This document shows, piece by piece, positions 8,250 through 15,608 of a DNA stretch of 32,127 bases (within the stretch, counting starts at the first letter, position 1; every line of letters begins with the position of its first letter). Both the position numbers and the translations under genes were made by a program. Origin of the DNA: an uncultured Gemmatimonadota bacterium (GTDB taxonomy: Bacteria > Gemmatimonadota > Gemmatimonadetes > Gemmatimonadales > GWC2-71-9); contig CALMOP010000269.1 in assembly GCA_937871775.1 (NCBI GenBank), positions 1-32,127 of the forward strand, in the 5' to 3' direction. The notes beneath the pieces are model-generated. The model saw only the letters and a list, made by a program, of their open reading frames with translations. It searched no databases and was not told the DNA's origin.

Positions 8250-8486
8250 GCGGACATCCGCCACGATGGGGTCATCGAGCGAGTGGGCATGGTTACCGCG
8301 GCGAGCCCCAAGTCGTTCGTGCTGCCGCTGTGGCGCTTCGGTCCGGCCGGAACCTGCCAACTGGGAGTGACCCAGGTCGGAGGTCCGGAGGCGAACCTGA
8401 CGGAGACGCCGGTGGTCCGGGCCAACGATCGGATCAGCCACACCCTGGAAAGTGATCTCGACCGGTCCAGCGTGATGATCCAGTAG
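8250..8486 (+). pseudogene. Probable C-terminal remnant of a coding gene
   Basis: After a TGA at 8247-8249 the frame stays open for 78 codons to TAG at 8484-8486. Third positions are strongly G/C-biased, and the translation (ADIRHDGVIERVG, LPLWRFGPAGTCQLGVTQ, ending SDLDRSSVMIQ) reads like real protein. There is no proper start: GTG 8283 and ATG 8289 lack a ribosome binding site, and the frame above the TGA does not look coding. I do not recognise the family. It may be the tail of a gene lost by deletion, or a small unknown gene of about 65 codons. Antisense frames here look poorer. The rest of 8187-8603 holds only the inverted repeat at 8529-8588. Confidence 0.35.
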
Positions 8487-8528
8487 GTCTGTGGACGGCC
8501 GGGGTCGTCGTGCGGCAGGCTGCGCCCC

Positions 8529-8588
8529 CTCGCGATGACTGGCTTCGGTCTAGCCGCGCCCGCCCCGAAGCCCGGCAGTCATTGCGAG
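8529..8588. repeat. Imperfect inverted repeat of the TCATTGCGAG type
   Basis: Left arm CTCGCGATGACTGGCTTCGG and right arm CCGAAG...CAGTCATTGCGAG pair over about 20 bases, with four extra bases in the right arm and a 16-base loop. The end sequence CAGTCATTGCGAGCG resembles widespread dispersed intergenic repeats. It starts 15 nt beyond the stop of the GNAT gene and could end that minus-strand operon. Confidence 0.65.
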
Positions 8589-8603
8589 CGTCGCCTGGCG
8601 GGC

Positions 8604-9167
8604 TCAGGGGGAGCGCGGCGGATTCGATTGGGGCGGAAACACCTTGGTGAAGATCACCTGATCGTCACCGGGGGCGTAGAAGTCCGGCACCCGTGCCACG
8701 GCCTGGTAGCCGAGCGCGGCGTAGAATCCGCGGGTGGCGGTGTAGTCCGGGCGGCCAGAGGTATCGATCGTCACCAGGCGCGCCTTGCCCCGGAGGCGGC
8801 GCTCCATCTCGTCGACCAGGGCCCGGGCCACGCCCCCGCGGTGCGTGGCCGGGTCCACCGCCAGCCAGTAGAGGTCCCAGGTCCCCTCAGTGCAGGGAGT
8901 GCGGCCCCAGCAGACCCACCCGGAAAGGATGCCGTCGACATCGGCGCCGAGGCCGTAGTAGGGCCGTTCGATCGGCCAGCCGGTCGGATCCACCAGGGCC
9001 GGGACGCCGCCACTGGGCCCGGCGGCCTCGACGCAGTCGTGCAGCACTTCGTCGGCAATGGCCAGTTCTTCCTCGCGGAACACGCCGGTGGCCCGGGTGA
9101 GCTCGAGGATCCGGTCCGCATCGGCACTCGTCAGATCGCGGAGACGAGGCGCGATGCGGGGCTTCAT
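8604..9167 (-). CDS. GNAT-family N-acetyltransferase
   Basis: 187-aa GNAT protein, slightly longer than the typical 150-170. The acetyl-CoA site is visible as WLAVDPATHRGGVARALV (motif A, R/Q-x-x-G-x-G/A; about residues 105-122), followed by a TRGFYAALGY segment (about 148-157) typical of motif B. The first 75 residues are a variable region that probably recognises the acceptor. It would transfer an acetyl group from acetyl-CoA to an amine. Its ATG overlaps the stop of the ATP-grasp gene by 4 nt, making it the third gene of a tight operon with two D-Ala-D-Ala-ligase-like enzymes. This suggests it acetylates the product or a substrate of those ligases, or protects the cell from it. The acceptor cannot be told from sequence. 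Confidence 0.85.
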   Translation of the reverse strand: MKPRIAPRLRDLTSADADRILELTRATGVFREEELAIADEVLHDCVEAAGPSGGVPALVDPTGWPIERPYYGLGADVDGILSGWVCWGRTPCTEGTWDLYWLAVDPATHRGGVARALVDEMERRLRGKARLVTIDTSGRPDYTATRGFYAALGYQAVARVPDFYAPGDDQVIFTKVFPPQSNPPRSP

Positions 9168-10186
9168 GTGGTCGCGGTGGTCGGGCTTCCGGTGGTGAGG
9201 GCGACGGCGGCCAGGCGGGAGGAGGACCGGGACAGCGACTCTTCCACGATCCGGCAGATGAGGTCTTCGTACTCCCAGCCCTGGGCCTTGGCCATGCGGG
9301 AAAGGCCGGCGGCGTCAGAGATGTCGGGGTTGGGATTGACTTCGAGCACGAACGGCTGGCCGGAGGCGTCCACCCGCAGGTCGACCCGACCGTAGCCCTC
9401 CGCCCCGCACAACGCCTCCCATGCCTCCCGGGCGACCGCCACGATCCGCTTCTGGGTCTCGGCGGGGAGATCAACCGGGCAGATCGGGGTCGAGCCGAGA
9501 TCTTCCGGGCTGCCGACGTCCCACTTGGCGGCGTAGGTCAGGATCGGCCAGCTGCCCTCGGGCATGTTGTCGAAACAGAGTTCGGCGATCGGCAGGACCA
9601 GTTCGCCCACGAACCCGACGTTGAACTCCCGCCCGGCCACATACTCCTGGACCAGGACCTCTTCCCACTGCTCAACCATCTCGGCCAACCGCTTCTTCAG
9701 CGCCTTCCGGGTGGTGCAGACCGACCCTGCGTCGATGCCTACGCTGGCGTCTTCCGTCGCCGGCTTGACGATCACGGGCAGGGTGAGTTCGGCGGGAAGC
9801 TTGTTGCCGCTCGACAGGACGAACCGCGGGATCGGCGTCCCGGCCCGCGCCAGAAGGGTGTTGGCGACGTGCTTCCGGTGCGCCACGGTGACCGCCCACG
9901 GCTTGCAGCCGGTGTAGGGCACCCCGGTCAACTCGAGGGTCGCCACCACGAAGTCCTCGTACCGGGCCTGCCCCGCGATCCCCTCGCACAGATTGAAGAC
10001 CGCATCCGACCGGCGGACCCGGGGGAGCCAGCTGAAGTCGTTGGGCGCCCGCACCGGGATGCTGGTGGTCTCGTAGCCGCGGCTGCGGAGGGCGGCCTGG
10101 ACCTCCTTGACGCTCTCCCAGACCGAGGCCACGTCCTTGGCGTCCCAGGTATCCCACCCGCCGTCATAGAGTACAGCCACCTTCAT
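9164..10186 (-). CDS. ATP-grasp ligase, D-alanine-D-alanine ligase-like (second of tandem pair)
   Basis: 340-aa ATP-grasp enzyme. A Ddl-like N-terminal domain (MKVAVLYDGG, then FNLCEG at 64-69) is followed by ATP-grasp with Lys141 in VIVKPATEDASVG, VQEYVAGREFNVG (179-191) and metal ligands Glu282/Asn284 in LEVNPNPDIS. The chemistry should be ATP-driven joining of a carboxylate to an amine through an acyl phosphate. The segment after Asn284 lacks the N-x-x-PG of cell-wall Ddl, and the Ddl loop residues are not evident, so the substrate is probably not D-alanine. The open frame extends to 10231, but the ATG at 10186 begins the conserved sequence and overlaps the upstream stop by 4 nt. It lies between a paralogous ligase and a GNAT gene. 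Confidence 0.88.
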   Translation of the reverse strand: MKVAVLYDGGWDTWDAKDVASVWESVKEVQAALRSRGYETTSIPVRAPNDFSWLPRVRRSDAVFNLCEGIAGQARYEDFVVATLELTGVPYTGCKPWAVTVAHRKHVANTLLARAGTPIPRFVLSSGNKLPAELTLPVIVKPATEDASVGIDAGSVCTTRKALKKRLAEMVEQWEEVLVQEYVAGREFNVGFVGELVLPIAELCFDNMPEGSWPILTYAAKWDVGSPEDLGSTPICPVDLPAETQKRIVAVAREAWEALCGAEGYGRVDLRVDASGQPFVLEVNPNPDISDAAGLSRMAKAQGWEYEDLICRIVEESLSRSSSRLAAVALTTGSPTTATT

Positions 10187-11283
10187 GCCGCCACCTCCGC
10201 GAGAAGTGAGCGGCCGCTGATGCGCCGCCATGCGATGTCCGCCACACTCCGAATCAGCTCTTCGTAGCTCATCCCGGCCGCGCGGGCCGCCTTCGGGAAA
10301 CAGGAATTGTCCCGCGGGTCCGGCAGGATTCCCGGCAGCGGGTTCAGCTCCACGACGTTGGGGATGCCGTCACCGTCGCAGCGAATGTCCACCCGACACC
10401 AGTCCCGGCAATCCAGCGCCTGGTACGCCCCCAGCGCAACGGTCCGGATCTGCGAGGCCACCCGGGCCGGGACCCGGGCCGGGCATTCGAAGATCTCCAG
10501 CGGATCGTCGGGACGGTCCCAGATCCACTTGGCCTCGTAGCCGTAGATCGGAGGCGCCCCTTCCGGCAACTCGTCGAACCGCATGCCGACGATCGGCAGG
10601 CAGTGGGCCTCCTTGCCGTTCCCCATGATGGCCACGGTGAACTCGGCGCCGGGGAGGTAGGTCTCCACCAGGACCGGCTCCCGGTAGGTGCTGAGCAGGT
10701 AGTCTGCCTGCTTGACCAGCTCCCGCCGGTTGGTGCAGAGGCTCCGAGTGCTCACACCCTTGCCCGATCCCTCGAACGCCGGCTTGGCAAAGAGCGGGAA
10801 AGGCAGGGTGCAGCCTCTGGCGTCCGCCAGGCTTCGGGCCAGCAGGAAGGGCGCCGTCGGTACCCCCCGGAGCTGGAGGATCTCCTTGGCGCGCCCCTTG
10901 TGGAGCGCCAGGGAGAGGGCCAGCGGATCGGAGGCGGAATACGGCACCCCGAGGAACTCGCAGATGGCCGGAACGTGGCCCTCCCGGTTCGCGCCGTAGA
11001 GCCCCTCCGCGATGTTGAAGACGAAATCTGGACGGACCTGGGCCAGCCGGGTCGGGAAGTCGTCGACCGCCTCGAGCCGGATCACCTTGCCAAGCGGCCG
11101 CAGGGCGCGTTCGACGGCGGTGATGGTCTCAGGCTCGTCCCATTCGGCGTAGAGGTCTGGCTGGGGAAGGTCGTAACGGAGATCGCGGGAGGATCCGGAA
11201 CGTGGAGGGGCGACAGTTGCCCCGGCGGGCTTGGCCGGCGCTTCCGGTCTCAGGTTGAAGGCAAGTCCTATGCGAACTGCCAA
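10183..11283 (-). CDS. ATP-grasp ligase, D-alanine-D-alanine ligase-like (first of tandem pair)
   Basis: 366-aa ATP-grasp enzyme. Landmarks are FNIAEG (89-94), FAKPAFEGSGKGV (165-177, the nucleotide loop with Lys167), VETYLPGAEFTVAI (206-219) and Glu312/Asn314 in VELNPLPGILPD. The NPLPG segment is nearer to the N-T-x-PG of true Ddl than that of its neighbour. A Pro/Ala-rich insert (about 13-30) interrupts the first strand-loop and is unusual. It heads a three-gene operon (ligase, ligase, GNAT) joined by 4-nt overlaps, and a candidate promoter lies about 85 nt upstream. The two ligases are diverged paralogues, so they may add successive units to one product. The reaction type is inferred from family; the substrate is unknown. 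A role as the housekeeping Ddl cannot be excluded. Confidence 0.88.
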   Translation of the reverse strand: MAVRIGLAFNLRPEAPAKPAGATVAPPRSGSSRDLRYDLPQPDLYAEWDEPETITAVERALRPLGKVIRLEAVDDFPTRLAQVRPDFVFNIAEGLYGANREGHVPAICEFLGVPYSASDPLALSLALHKGRAKEILQLRGVPTAPFLLARSLADARGCTLPFPLFAKPAFEGSGKGVSTRSLCTNRRELVKQADYLLSTYREPVLVETYLPGAEFTVAIMGNGKEAHCLPIVGMRFDELPEGAPPIYGYEAKWIWDRPDDPLEIFECPARVPARVASQIRTVALGAYQALDCRDWCRVDIRCDGDGIPNVVELNPLPGILPDPRDNSCFPKAARAAGMSYEELIRSVADIAWRRISGRSLLAEVAA

Positions 11284-11372
11284 ACGGATCCTCTGAGTGA
11301 CTGGTCACCGCTGGTGGTCCGGGCGGTCGCTGCGATCAGCGATCCGGGGCGGTGTGCTGCATTCCTCAATCA

Positions 11373-11401
11373 AAAGTAAGAAAGAGATCCCGATCGCACA
11401 A
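11373..11401 (-). promoter_or_regulatory. Candidate sigma-70-type promoter of the ATP-grasp operon
   Basis: On the minus strand, TTGTGC (11396-11401) and TACTTT (11373-11378) are separated by 17 bases in the most A/T-rich part of this interval. The predicted start is near 11366, giving a leader of about 80 nt. Both boxes are imperfect. The 229-nt spacer 11284-11512 shows no other gene and no clear terminator for thyX. Confidence 0.4.
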
Positions 11402-11512
11402 TAGTTTTTTGGGGAGTTTGTGCGCCGAGGTGACGATCCCGCCCCGCCAGCCGCCTCCGCTGATGGGGGACCAGGGTCGGGCTGCGGCGGCGGGACACGC
11501 CGGAGAGACCGC

Positions 11513-12265
11513 TCAGACCTTGTGAAATCCCACCCGGCCGGCTTCGGAGCCGTCCACCGTCGGGTAGACCTCGAAGTCGGCGAAGAACGCGGCGGCCTCC
11601 GCCTTCAGCACCGTGAGGCAACTCAGCGCCATGCGCCGGATCTCCAGCTCGGCACCCTCGCCCAGCCGCAGCTCCAGCATGGTGCGCCAGGCCCGGATGT
11701 TGGCGCTGACCACGATCTTCACCTCGGTGGCGTTGGGCAACACGCTGCGGGCCGCCTCGCGCGCCATCTTGCGACGGTGCACCCGGTCCTCCACCCAGCT
11801 GTACTTCTCCATGAGCCGCCCCACCGCCTGGACATAGGCTCCCTGGGCGGCCTCCATCTGTCGAGTCCACTCGGCCTCGAGGGTCAGGTCACCGAGGATG
11901 GCCGGGGGCATCACGAAGGCCGCCTGCGACTCATCCACGTACCGCTGCGACAGTTGGGAATACCCGAAGCCAGCCCGGTGGCGAACCAGCTCGTGGCTGC
12001 AGGACCGGCTGATCCCCTCGATCAGCAGCACGTAGACCGCGTGCTCGAACACGGAGCCGTGGCCTTGCTGCAGGATGTTGCCCAGGTACTCGGCGGTGCT
12101 CCGCCCAGCCGGGTTCGCCTGACTCATGTAACAGATCCGGCCGGCGAACTCCGCCAGCCGCTCCCCGGCGGAGGCCGGCCCCTTCCATTGTACCGGCAGG
12201 TGGGCGGGCTCCAGAAACTCGGGGCGGGCGATCAGGGTCACCCGGGGGGCTTTGAGGATGTCCAT
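11513..12265 (-). CDS. thyX: Flavin-dependent thymidylate synthase ThyX
   Basis: 250-aa enzyme that methylates dUMP to dTMP using methylene-tetrahydrofolate, FAD and NADPH. The ThyX signature is visible at residues 95-109, RHRAGFGYSQLSQRY. Here eight residues separate RHR from the serine (Ser106), one more than the RHRX7S form of Mycobacterium. The upstream QGHGSVFEH (67-75) and the later ATEVKIVVSANIRAW stretch also fit the family. The open frame reaches 12421, but that extension is unconserved and proline-rich, so the ATG at 12265 is chosen. An 82-nt gap separates it from the upstream FAD oxidase stop, so it may have its own promoter. No ThyA is seen in the window, which says nothing about the rest of the genome. 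Confidence 0.93.
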   Translation of the reverse strand: MDILKAPRVTLIARPEFLEPAHLPVQWKGPASAGERLAEFAGRICYMSQANPAGRSTAEYLGNILQQGHGSVFEHAVYVLLIEGISRSCSHELVRHRAGFGYSQLSQRYVDESQAAFVMPPAILGDLTLEAEWTRQMEAAQGAYVQAVGRLMEKYSWVEDRVHRRKMAREAARSVLPNATEVKIVVSANIRAWRTMLELRLGEGAELEIRRMALSCLTVLKAEAAAFFADFEVYPTVDGSEAGRVGFHKV

Positions 12266-12347
12266 GCGGTTGCGGTCGGGCTGGAGGTGATGGTCGGGGG
12301 AACAGGGAACAGGAACCAGCCGCCAGCCCGCCGGTCCGACAGCCGGC

Positions 12348-14003
12348 TCAGGTGCTGGCCAACTCGGACCGACTCCGGGCGTAGCCTCCGGTCCGCTCGA
12401 TCTCCCGCAACCGGTCGGCAATATCGTCCGGGATGGGGGCGGCGGCCGGCCCCAGCTTCAAGTCCGCGAGCGCCGGCCGGTCGCCGGCCAGTTTGACGCC
12501 GGGGTTGAAGATACCATCGGGGTCGAACGCCGTCTTGACCAGCTGGAACAGCGCCATGATTTCCTGGCCATACAGGGATGGCAGCAGGCCGGCGCGGAGC
12601 CGACCGTCTCCGTGCTCCCCGCTGACTGTGCCTCCCAGTCGGATGGCGGCGTGGTTGACCTCCTCATACAGGCCCTGTACCTGGGCCATCCAGTCGGGAC
12701 GGCCTACGTCGGGGATCAGGTTCACGTGCACGTTGCCATCCCCGGCGTGTCCGAAGATCACCACCATGACCCCCCGGGCTGCCGCCGCCTCCCTGATGGC
12801 CCGGATGTACGCCCCCAAGCCGGCCAGGGGCACGCAACCGTCCTCGATGACCTGGAGCGAGCGGTAGCTCCCGGGCAGGCTGGCCAGGATGGGGCTGGCC
12901 GCGTGCCGCAACGCCCACAGCTGGTGCTCCTGCTCTGTAGTGAGGGCGGTCAGCACGTCGAGCGCCAGCGATCGCACGGCACCGACCGCGTCCGCTGCGG
13001 CCCCCTGGGCCGCGGTCAGGCTCTCCCGCTCGAATTCGAGCAGCAGCACCGCCTCGGTGCCGTCCGGCAGGTCGGGGCGCTCAACGCCGCGTCCTGCCAG
13101 GGTGATGAGGTCCAGAAAGGTCCGGTCCAGCAGCTCGAGGGCCGAGGGGTCCGATTGGAGAACGGCCCGGACCGCCTCCTCGAGGTCGTCCAGAGACCGC
13201 AGCGCCACCCGGACGGCGGTGTGTGCTGGCGCCACCGGCGCCAGGCGCCAGCGAATCGTCGTCAGCAGGCCCAGGGTTCCCTCCGCGCCGATCAGCAGAT
13301 CCAGGTCGTCACCGGAGTCGAGCCAGCGATCCAGGGCGTAACCGGCCGTGTTCTTCCGCACCTTGGGGAACCGCTGCGCGATCAGATCCACCGCCGCCCG
13401 AATGGCCGGGGCCGCCCGGGCGTGGAACCGGGTGATCGCGGTCGGCAGACTCCGGCTGATGGCGTCCTGCCGCAGCAGCGGCCTGATGGTCTCCCCCCGG
13501 TTCAGCCACCCGAGCTCCGCGTCCCCGGTCACGACCTCCATGCCCATGACCCACGGTCGCACCGGCCCGTGCCGGACCGATCGAGCCCCGGCGGCATTGG
13601 TGGACACCATGCCGCCGAGGGTCGCCCAGGCGCTGCTGGAGGGGTCCGGTGGGAGCCGGAGCTGGTAGCCCCGCGCGGCGTGATTCAATTCGGCATGGGT
13701 GATATTGCCGCTGGTCACCGCGGTAGCGCTGGCGGGATCGATCTCGAGGATCCGGGGCATCCGGTCCCGCAGGTCGACGATGACACCCGCGCCGACCGCA
13801 CTGCCGGGGATGCCACTCCCCGCACCCCGCGCTGTGAGCGAAGTCCCGGTTTCCCGGGCCCAGCTCACCAGCGCCTGCAACTCGGCGACACTCGAGGGCC
13901 GGGCCACGCCCGCCGGCAGGATGCGGTAGATACCCGCTGCCTCGGCGTAGGCGGCCCGAAGCCGTGGGTCGCGCGAGACCTGGTCTGAGGTGGCGCTGGT
14001 CAT
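12348..14003 (-). CDS. FAD-binding oxidase (glycolate oxidase GlcD / D-lactate dehydrogenase type)
   Basis: 551-aa flavoprotein. The N-terminal FAD_binding_4 domain (about 30-220) shows VARPSSVAELQALV, ARGAGSGIPGSAVG and GGMVSTNAAGARSV. The C-terminal FAD-oxidase domain (about 270-520) shows GHAGDGNVHVNL and SGEHGDGRLRAGLL, then FDPDGIFNPGVKL. The family oxidises 2-hydroxy acids such as glycolate or D-lactate and passes electrons to quinone or cytochrome. The C-terminal iron-sulfur/CCG module found in ~950-aa relatives is absent. The start ATG overlaps the stop of the squalene/phytoene synthase gene by 4 nt, an odd pairing for a lactate or glycolate enzyme. The frame is also open upstream of 14003, but there it only runs antiphase through the synthase gene. 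Actual substrate unknown. Confidence 0.87.
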   Translation of the reverse strand: MTSATSDQVSRDPRLRAAYAEAAGIYRILPAGVARPSSVAELQALVSWARETGTSLTARGAGSGIPGSAVGAGVIVDLRDRMPRILEIDPASATAVTSGNITHAELNHAARGYQLRLPPDPSSSAWATLGGMVSTNAAGARSVRHGPVRPWVMGMEVVTGDAELGWLNRGETIRPLLRQDAISRSLPTAITRFHARAAPAIRAAVDLIAQRFPKVRKNTAGYALDRWLDSGDDLDLLIGAEGTLGLLTTIRWRLAPVAPAHTAVRVALRSLDDLEEAVRAVLQSDPSALELLDRTFLDLITLAGRGVERPDLPDGTEAVLLLEFERESLTAAQGAAADAVGAVRSLALDVLTALTTEQEHQLWALRHAASPILASLPGSYRSLQVIEDGCVPLAGLGAYIRAIREAAAARGVMVVIFGHAGDGNVHVNLIPDVGRPDWMAQVQGLYEEVNHAAIRLGGTVSGEHGDGRLRAGLLPSLYGQEIMALFQLVKTAFDPDGIFNPGVKLAGDRPALADLKLGPAAAPIPDDIADRLREIERTGGYARSRSELAST

Positions 14004-15091
14004 CGGGTCGTGGCAGGCAGGGTGTTCCTGCCGCTGACCACCCGCGCAAACAGCCAGGACGACAGGGAGTTGAACGGAGCCACCAGCGCCGACGCCAGCA
14101 GCAGCAGGTACACCTCGTGCCGGGACATCTTCAGCCGTCGGCCCACCGACCAGTCGGCCCGCTGCCGCCAGACCAGGCCCAGCGTGCGGCGGGCGAAGAT
14201 CATCGAACTCAGGCAGAACAGCCGGACTCGGAAGGCCCGGCGCGGTAGCAGGCGGCAATACTCCAGTGCGGTGCGGAGATGCCGGTCCGCCTCCAGCACC
14301 AGCATTTCCAGCACCGCGACGGCTTGCGTCTGATAGGGTGGCTGGAACACCAGCTCCGGGGTCAGCCGCGCCTGATTCCAGATGGCATCCGGCACCAGGA
14401 TGCGCCCGTCGGCGTGATCCTCCGGCAGGTCGCGGATCACGTTGGTGAGCTGCAGTCCCAGGCCGAACCCGGTGGCCCGCGAACTGAGCTCGGCGTGGCG
14501 GGCCACGGTGATCCCCGGACAATGGCGCTGGAACAGGCCGGTCAGCAGGTGGCCGACCGTCCCGGCCACGTAATAGCAATACCGCTCCAGGTCCGCCAGC
14601 GCGGCGAAGCGGAGGCCCGGCTGCCCCGACACCGGCAGGCTCCGGCTCATCCCTGCGATCATCTCCTCGACTCGGGGTACGATGCACGCCCGGTCGCCCG
14701 GGGGCAGCCGGCGAAACGCCGCCAGCACCCAGTCCGCCGACCTCACCAGCAGGTCCTGCGGGCCGGTGCCGCTTGCGGCCGCGGCCAGGTCGGCCAGGCT
14801 GACCGTCGGATCGGTCAGGGCTTGCTGCAGCACCGCCAGCAGCTCCTGACGCCGGCTGATAGGAAGCCCGGCACCGTCCTCAACCGTGTCGGCGATGCGG
14901 CACAGCAGGTAGGAGAGGGTGATGGGGCGGGACAGCTCTCGGGGCAGCAGGGCGATGCCCAGCGCGAAGGTGCGCGACACCTGCGGCAGCATGCCGCGGC
15001 AGAAGGACCAGTCGGCCTCAGGGGTCGGGTTCCGCTGTGCCGGGACGGCGACGGGGCGACCAGGTCCGGGCCCCGTGCCGGGAACGATCAT
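14000..15091 (-). CDS. Squalene/phytoene synthase family protein (farnesyl-diphosphate farnesyltransferase-like)
   Basis: 363-aa head-to-head prenyl synthase. Both Asp-rich motifs are present: DTVED (68-72) and DLPED (221-225, after LQLTNVIR), which bind the Mg-diphosphates. SRTFALGIALLP (39-50) and YCYYVAGTVG (171-180) match the squalene synthase pattern. A hydrophobic stretch near the C-terminus (about 328-352) could anchor the protein, as in classical squalene synthases. The product is probably squalene (hopanoid or sterol precursor), though phytoene or a dehydrosqualene for carotenoids is possible. The ATG at 15091 is preceded by a 28-nt gap from the lipoprotein gene. The next gene, an FAD oxidase, overlaps by 4 nt. 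A flavin enzyme could act on the isoprenoid, but this one belongs to the hydroxy-acid family. Confidence 0.88.
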   Translation of the reverse strand: MIVPGTGPGPGRPVAVPAQRNPTPEADWSFCRGMLPQVSRTFALGIALLPRELSRPITLSYLLCRIADTVEDGAGLPISRRQELLAVLQQALTDPTVSLADLAAAASGTGPQDLLVRSADWVLAAFRRLPPGDRACIVPRVEEMIAGMSRSLPVSGQPGLRFAALADLERYCYYVAGTVGHLLTGLFQRHCPGITVARHAELSSRATGFGLGLQLTNVIRDLPEDHADGRILVPDAIWNQARLTPELVFQPPYQTQAVAVLEMLVLEADRHLRTALEYCRLLPRRAFRVRLFCLSSMIFARRTLGLVWRQRADWSVGRRLKMSRHEVYLLLLASALVAPFNSLSSWLFARVVSGRNTLPATTR

Positions 15092-15119
15092 CGCGGTCCC
15101 CGCCGGCAGACTGGGCGGA

Positions 15120-15608
15120 TCATGGGCGAGGCGCCGCCGGCTGGGGCTCGCTGGAGTAGAGCCTCACCAGCTCGTGAACCACTTCCTCCATGCGCTTGCC
15201 GATCGGATGATCCGGCGGCACCTGCTGGTCGAGGTCGCGGACGGCCAGGCTCGGATCGGCCAGGGGCCGATACACGGTTTCGATGGTGATGCGGCTGTAG
15301 CCGTGCCGGGAGGGATCGACCCAGGCCCGCACCTGCACCACGTCCGGACCCAGCCGGCGGGCGGATGTGGGCAACCGGGTTTGGGCGTCGAACCAGGCGG
15401 ATTCGATATAGCCATCCCGCGGCGCCACCATGCCGAGCGGCAGCGAGTCGGACTGGAGCACCGCGGCGACTTCGGCGGTGGCGCTCCGTGGTTCCAGCTC
15501 GATCTCTCCCTGAGCCGCTCCGGTAACGGGGGGGAAGAACGGCCGCACGCTGTTGGGCTGGCAGGCCAGGGCCAGCAGCAGCACCCCGATGATCGGGGCC
15601 CTGGTCAC
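15120..15608 (-). CDS. Small lipoprotein of unknown function
   Basis: 162-aa protein beginning with a lipoprotein signal: a short basic start, a hydrophobic core, and LALAC with Cys16 as the acylated residue. The mature part has beta-strand character (GYIESAWFDAQT, VVQVRAWVDPSRHGYSRITIETVYR), resembling small envelope lipoproteins, with an acidic helix EEVVHELVRLY near the end and a Pro-rich tail. I do not recognise a named family. The start is a GTG whose codon overlaps the stop of the dehydrogenase gene by 4 nt, and the synthase follows 28 nt later. Tight packing suggests co-expression with the acyl-CoA and isoprenoid genes. A role in the envelope is inferred only from the signal. Confidence 0.7.
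   Translation of the reverse strand: MTRAPIIGVLLLALACQPNSVRPFFPPVTGAAQGEIELEPRSATAEVAAVLQSDSLPLGMVAPRDGYIESAWFDAQTRLPTSARRLGPDVVQVRAWVDPSRHGYSRITIETVYRPLADPSLAVRDLDQQVPPDHPIGKRMEEVVHELVRLYSSEPQPAAPRP

Noticed and set aside
11207-11223. GGGGC/GCCCC pair as a further copy of the palindromic repeat
   Set aside because: Short, within the ligase coding region, and lacks the GACCC/GGGTC core; it may only reflect GC-rich coding, though the segment encodes an odd Pro/Ala-rich insert.
14004-14687. N-terminal extension of the FAD oxidase
   Set aside because: It reads antiphase through the synthase gene, Arg/Pro/Gly-rich and unconserved; the ATG at 14003 overlaps the upstream stop by 4 nt as elsewhere.
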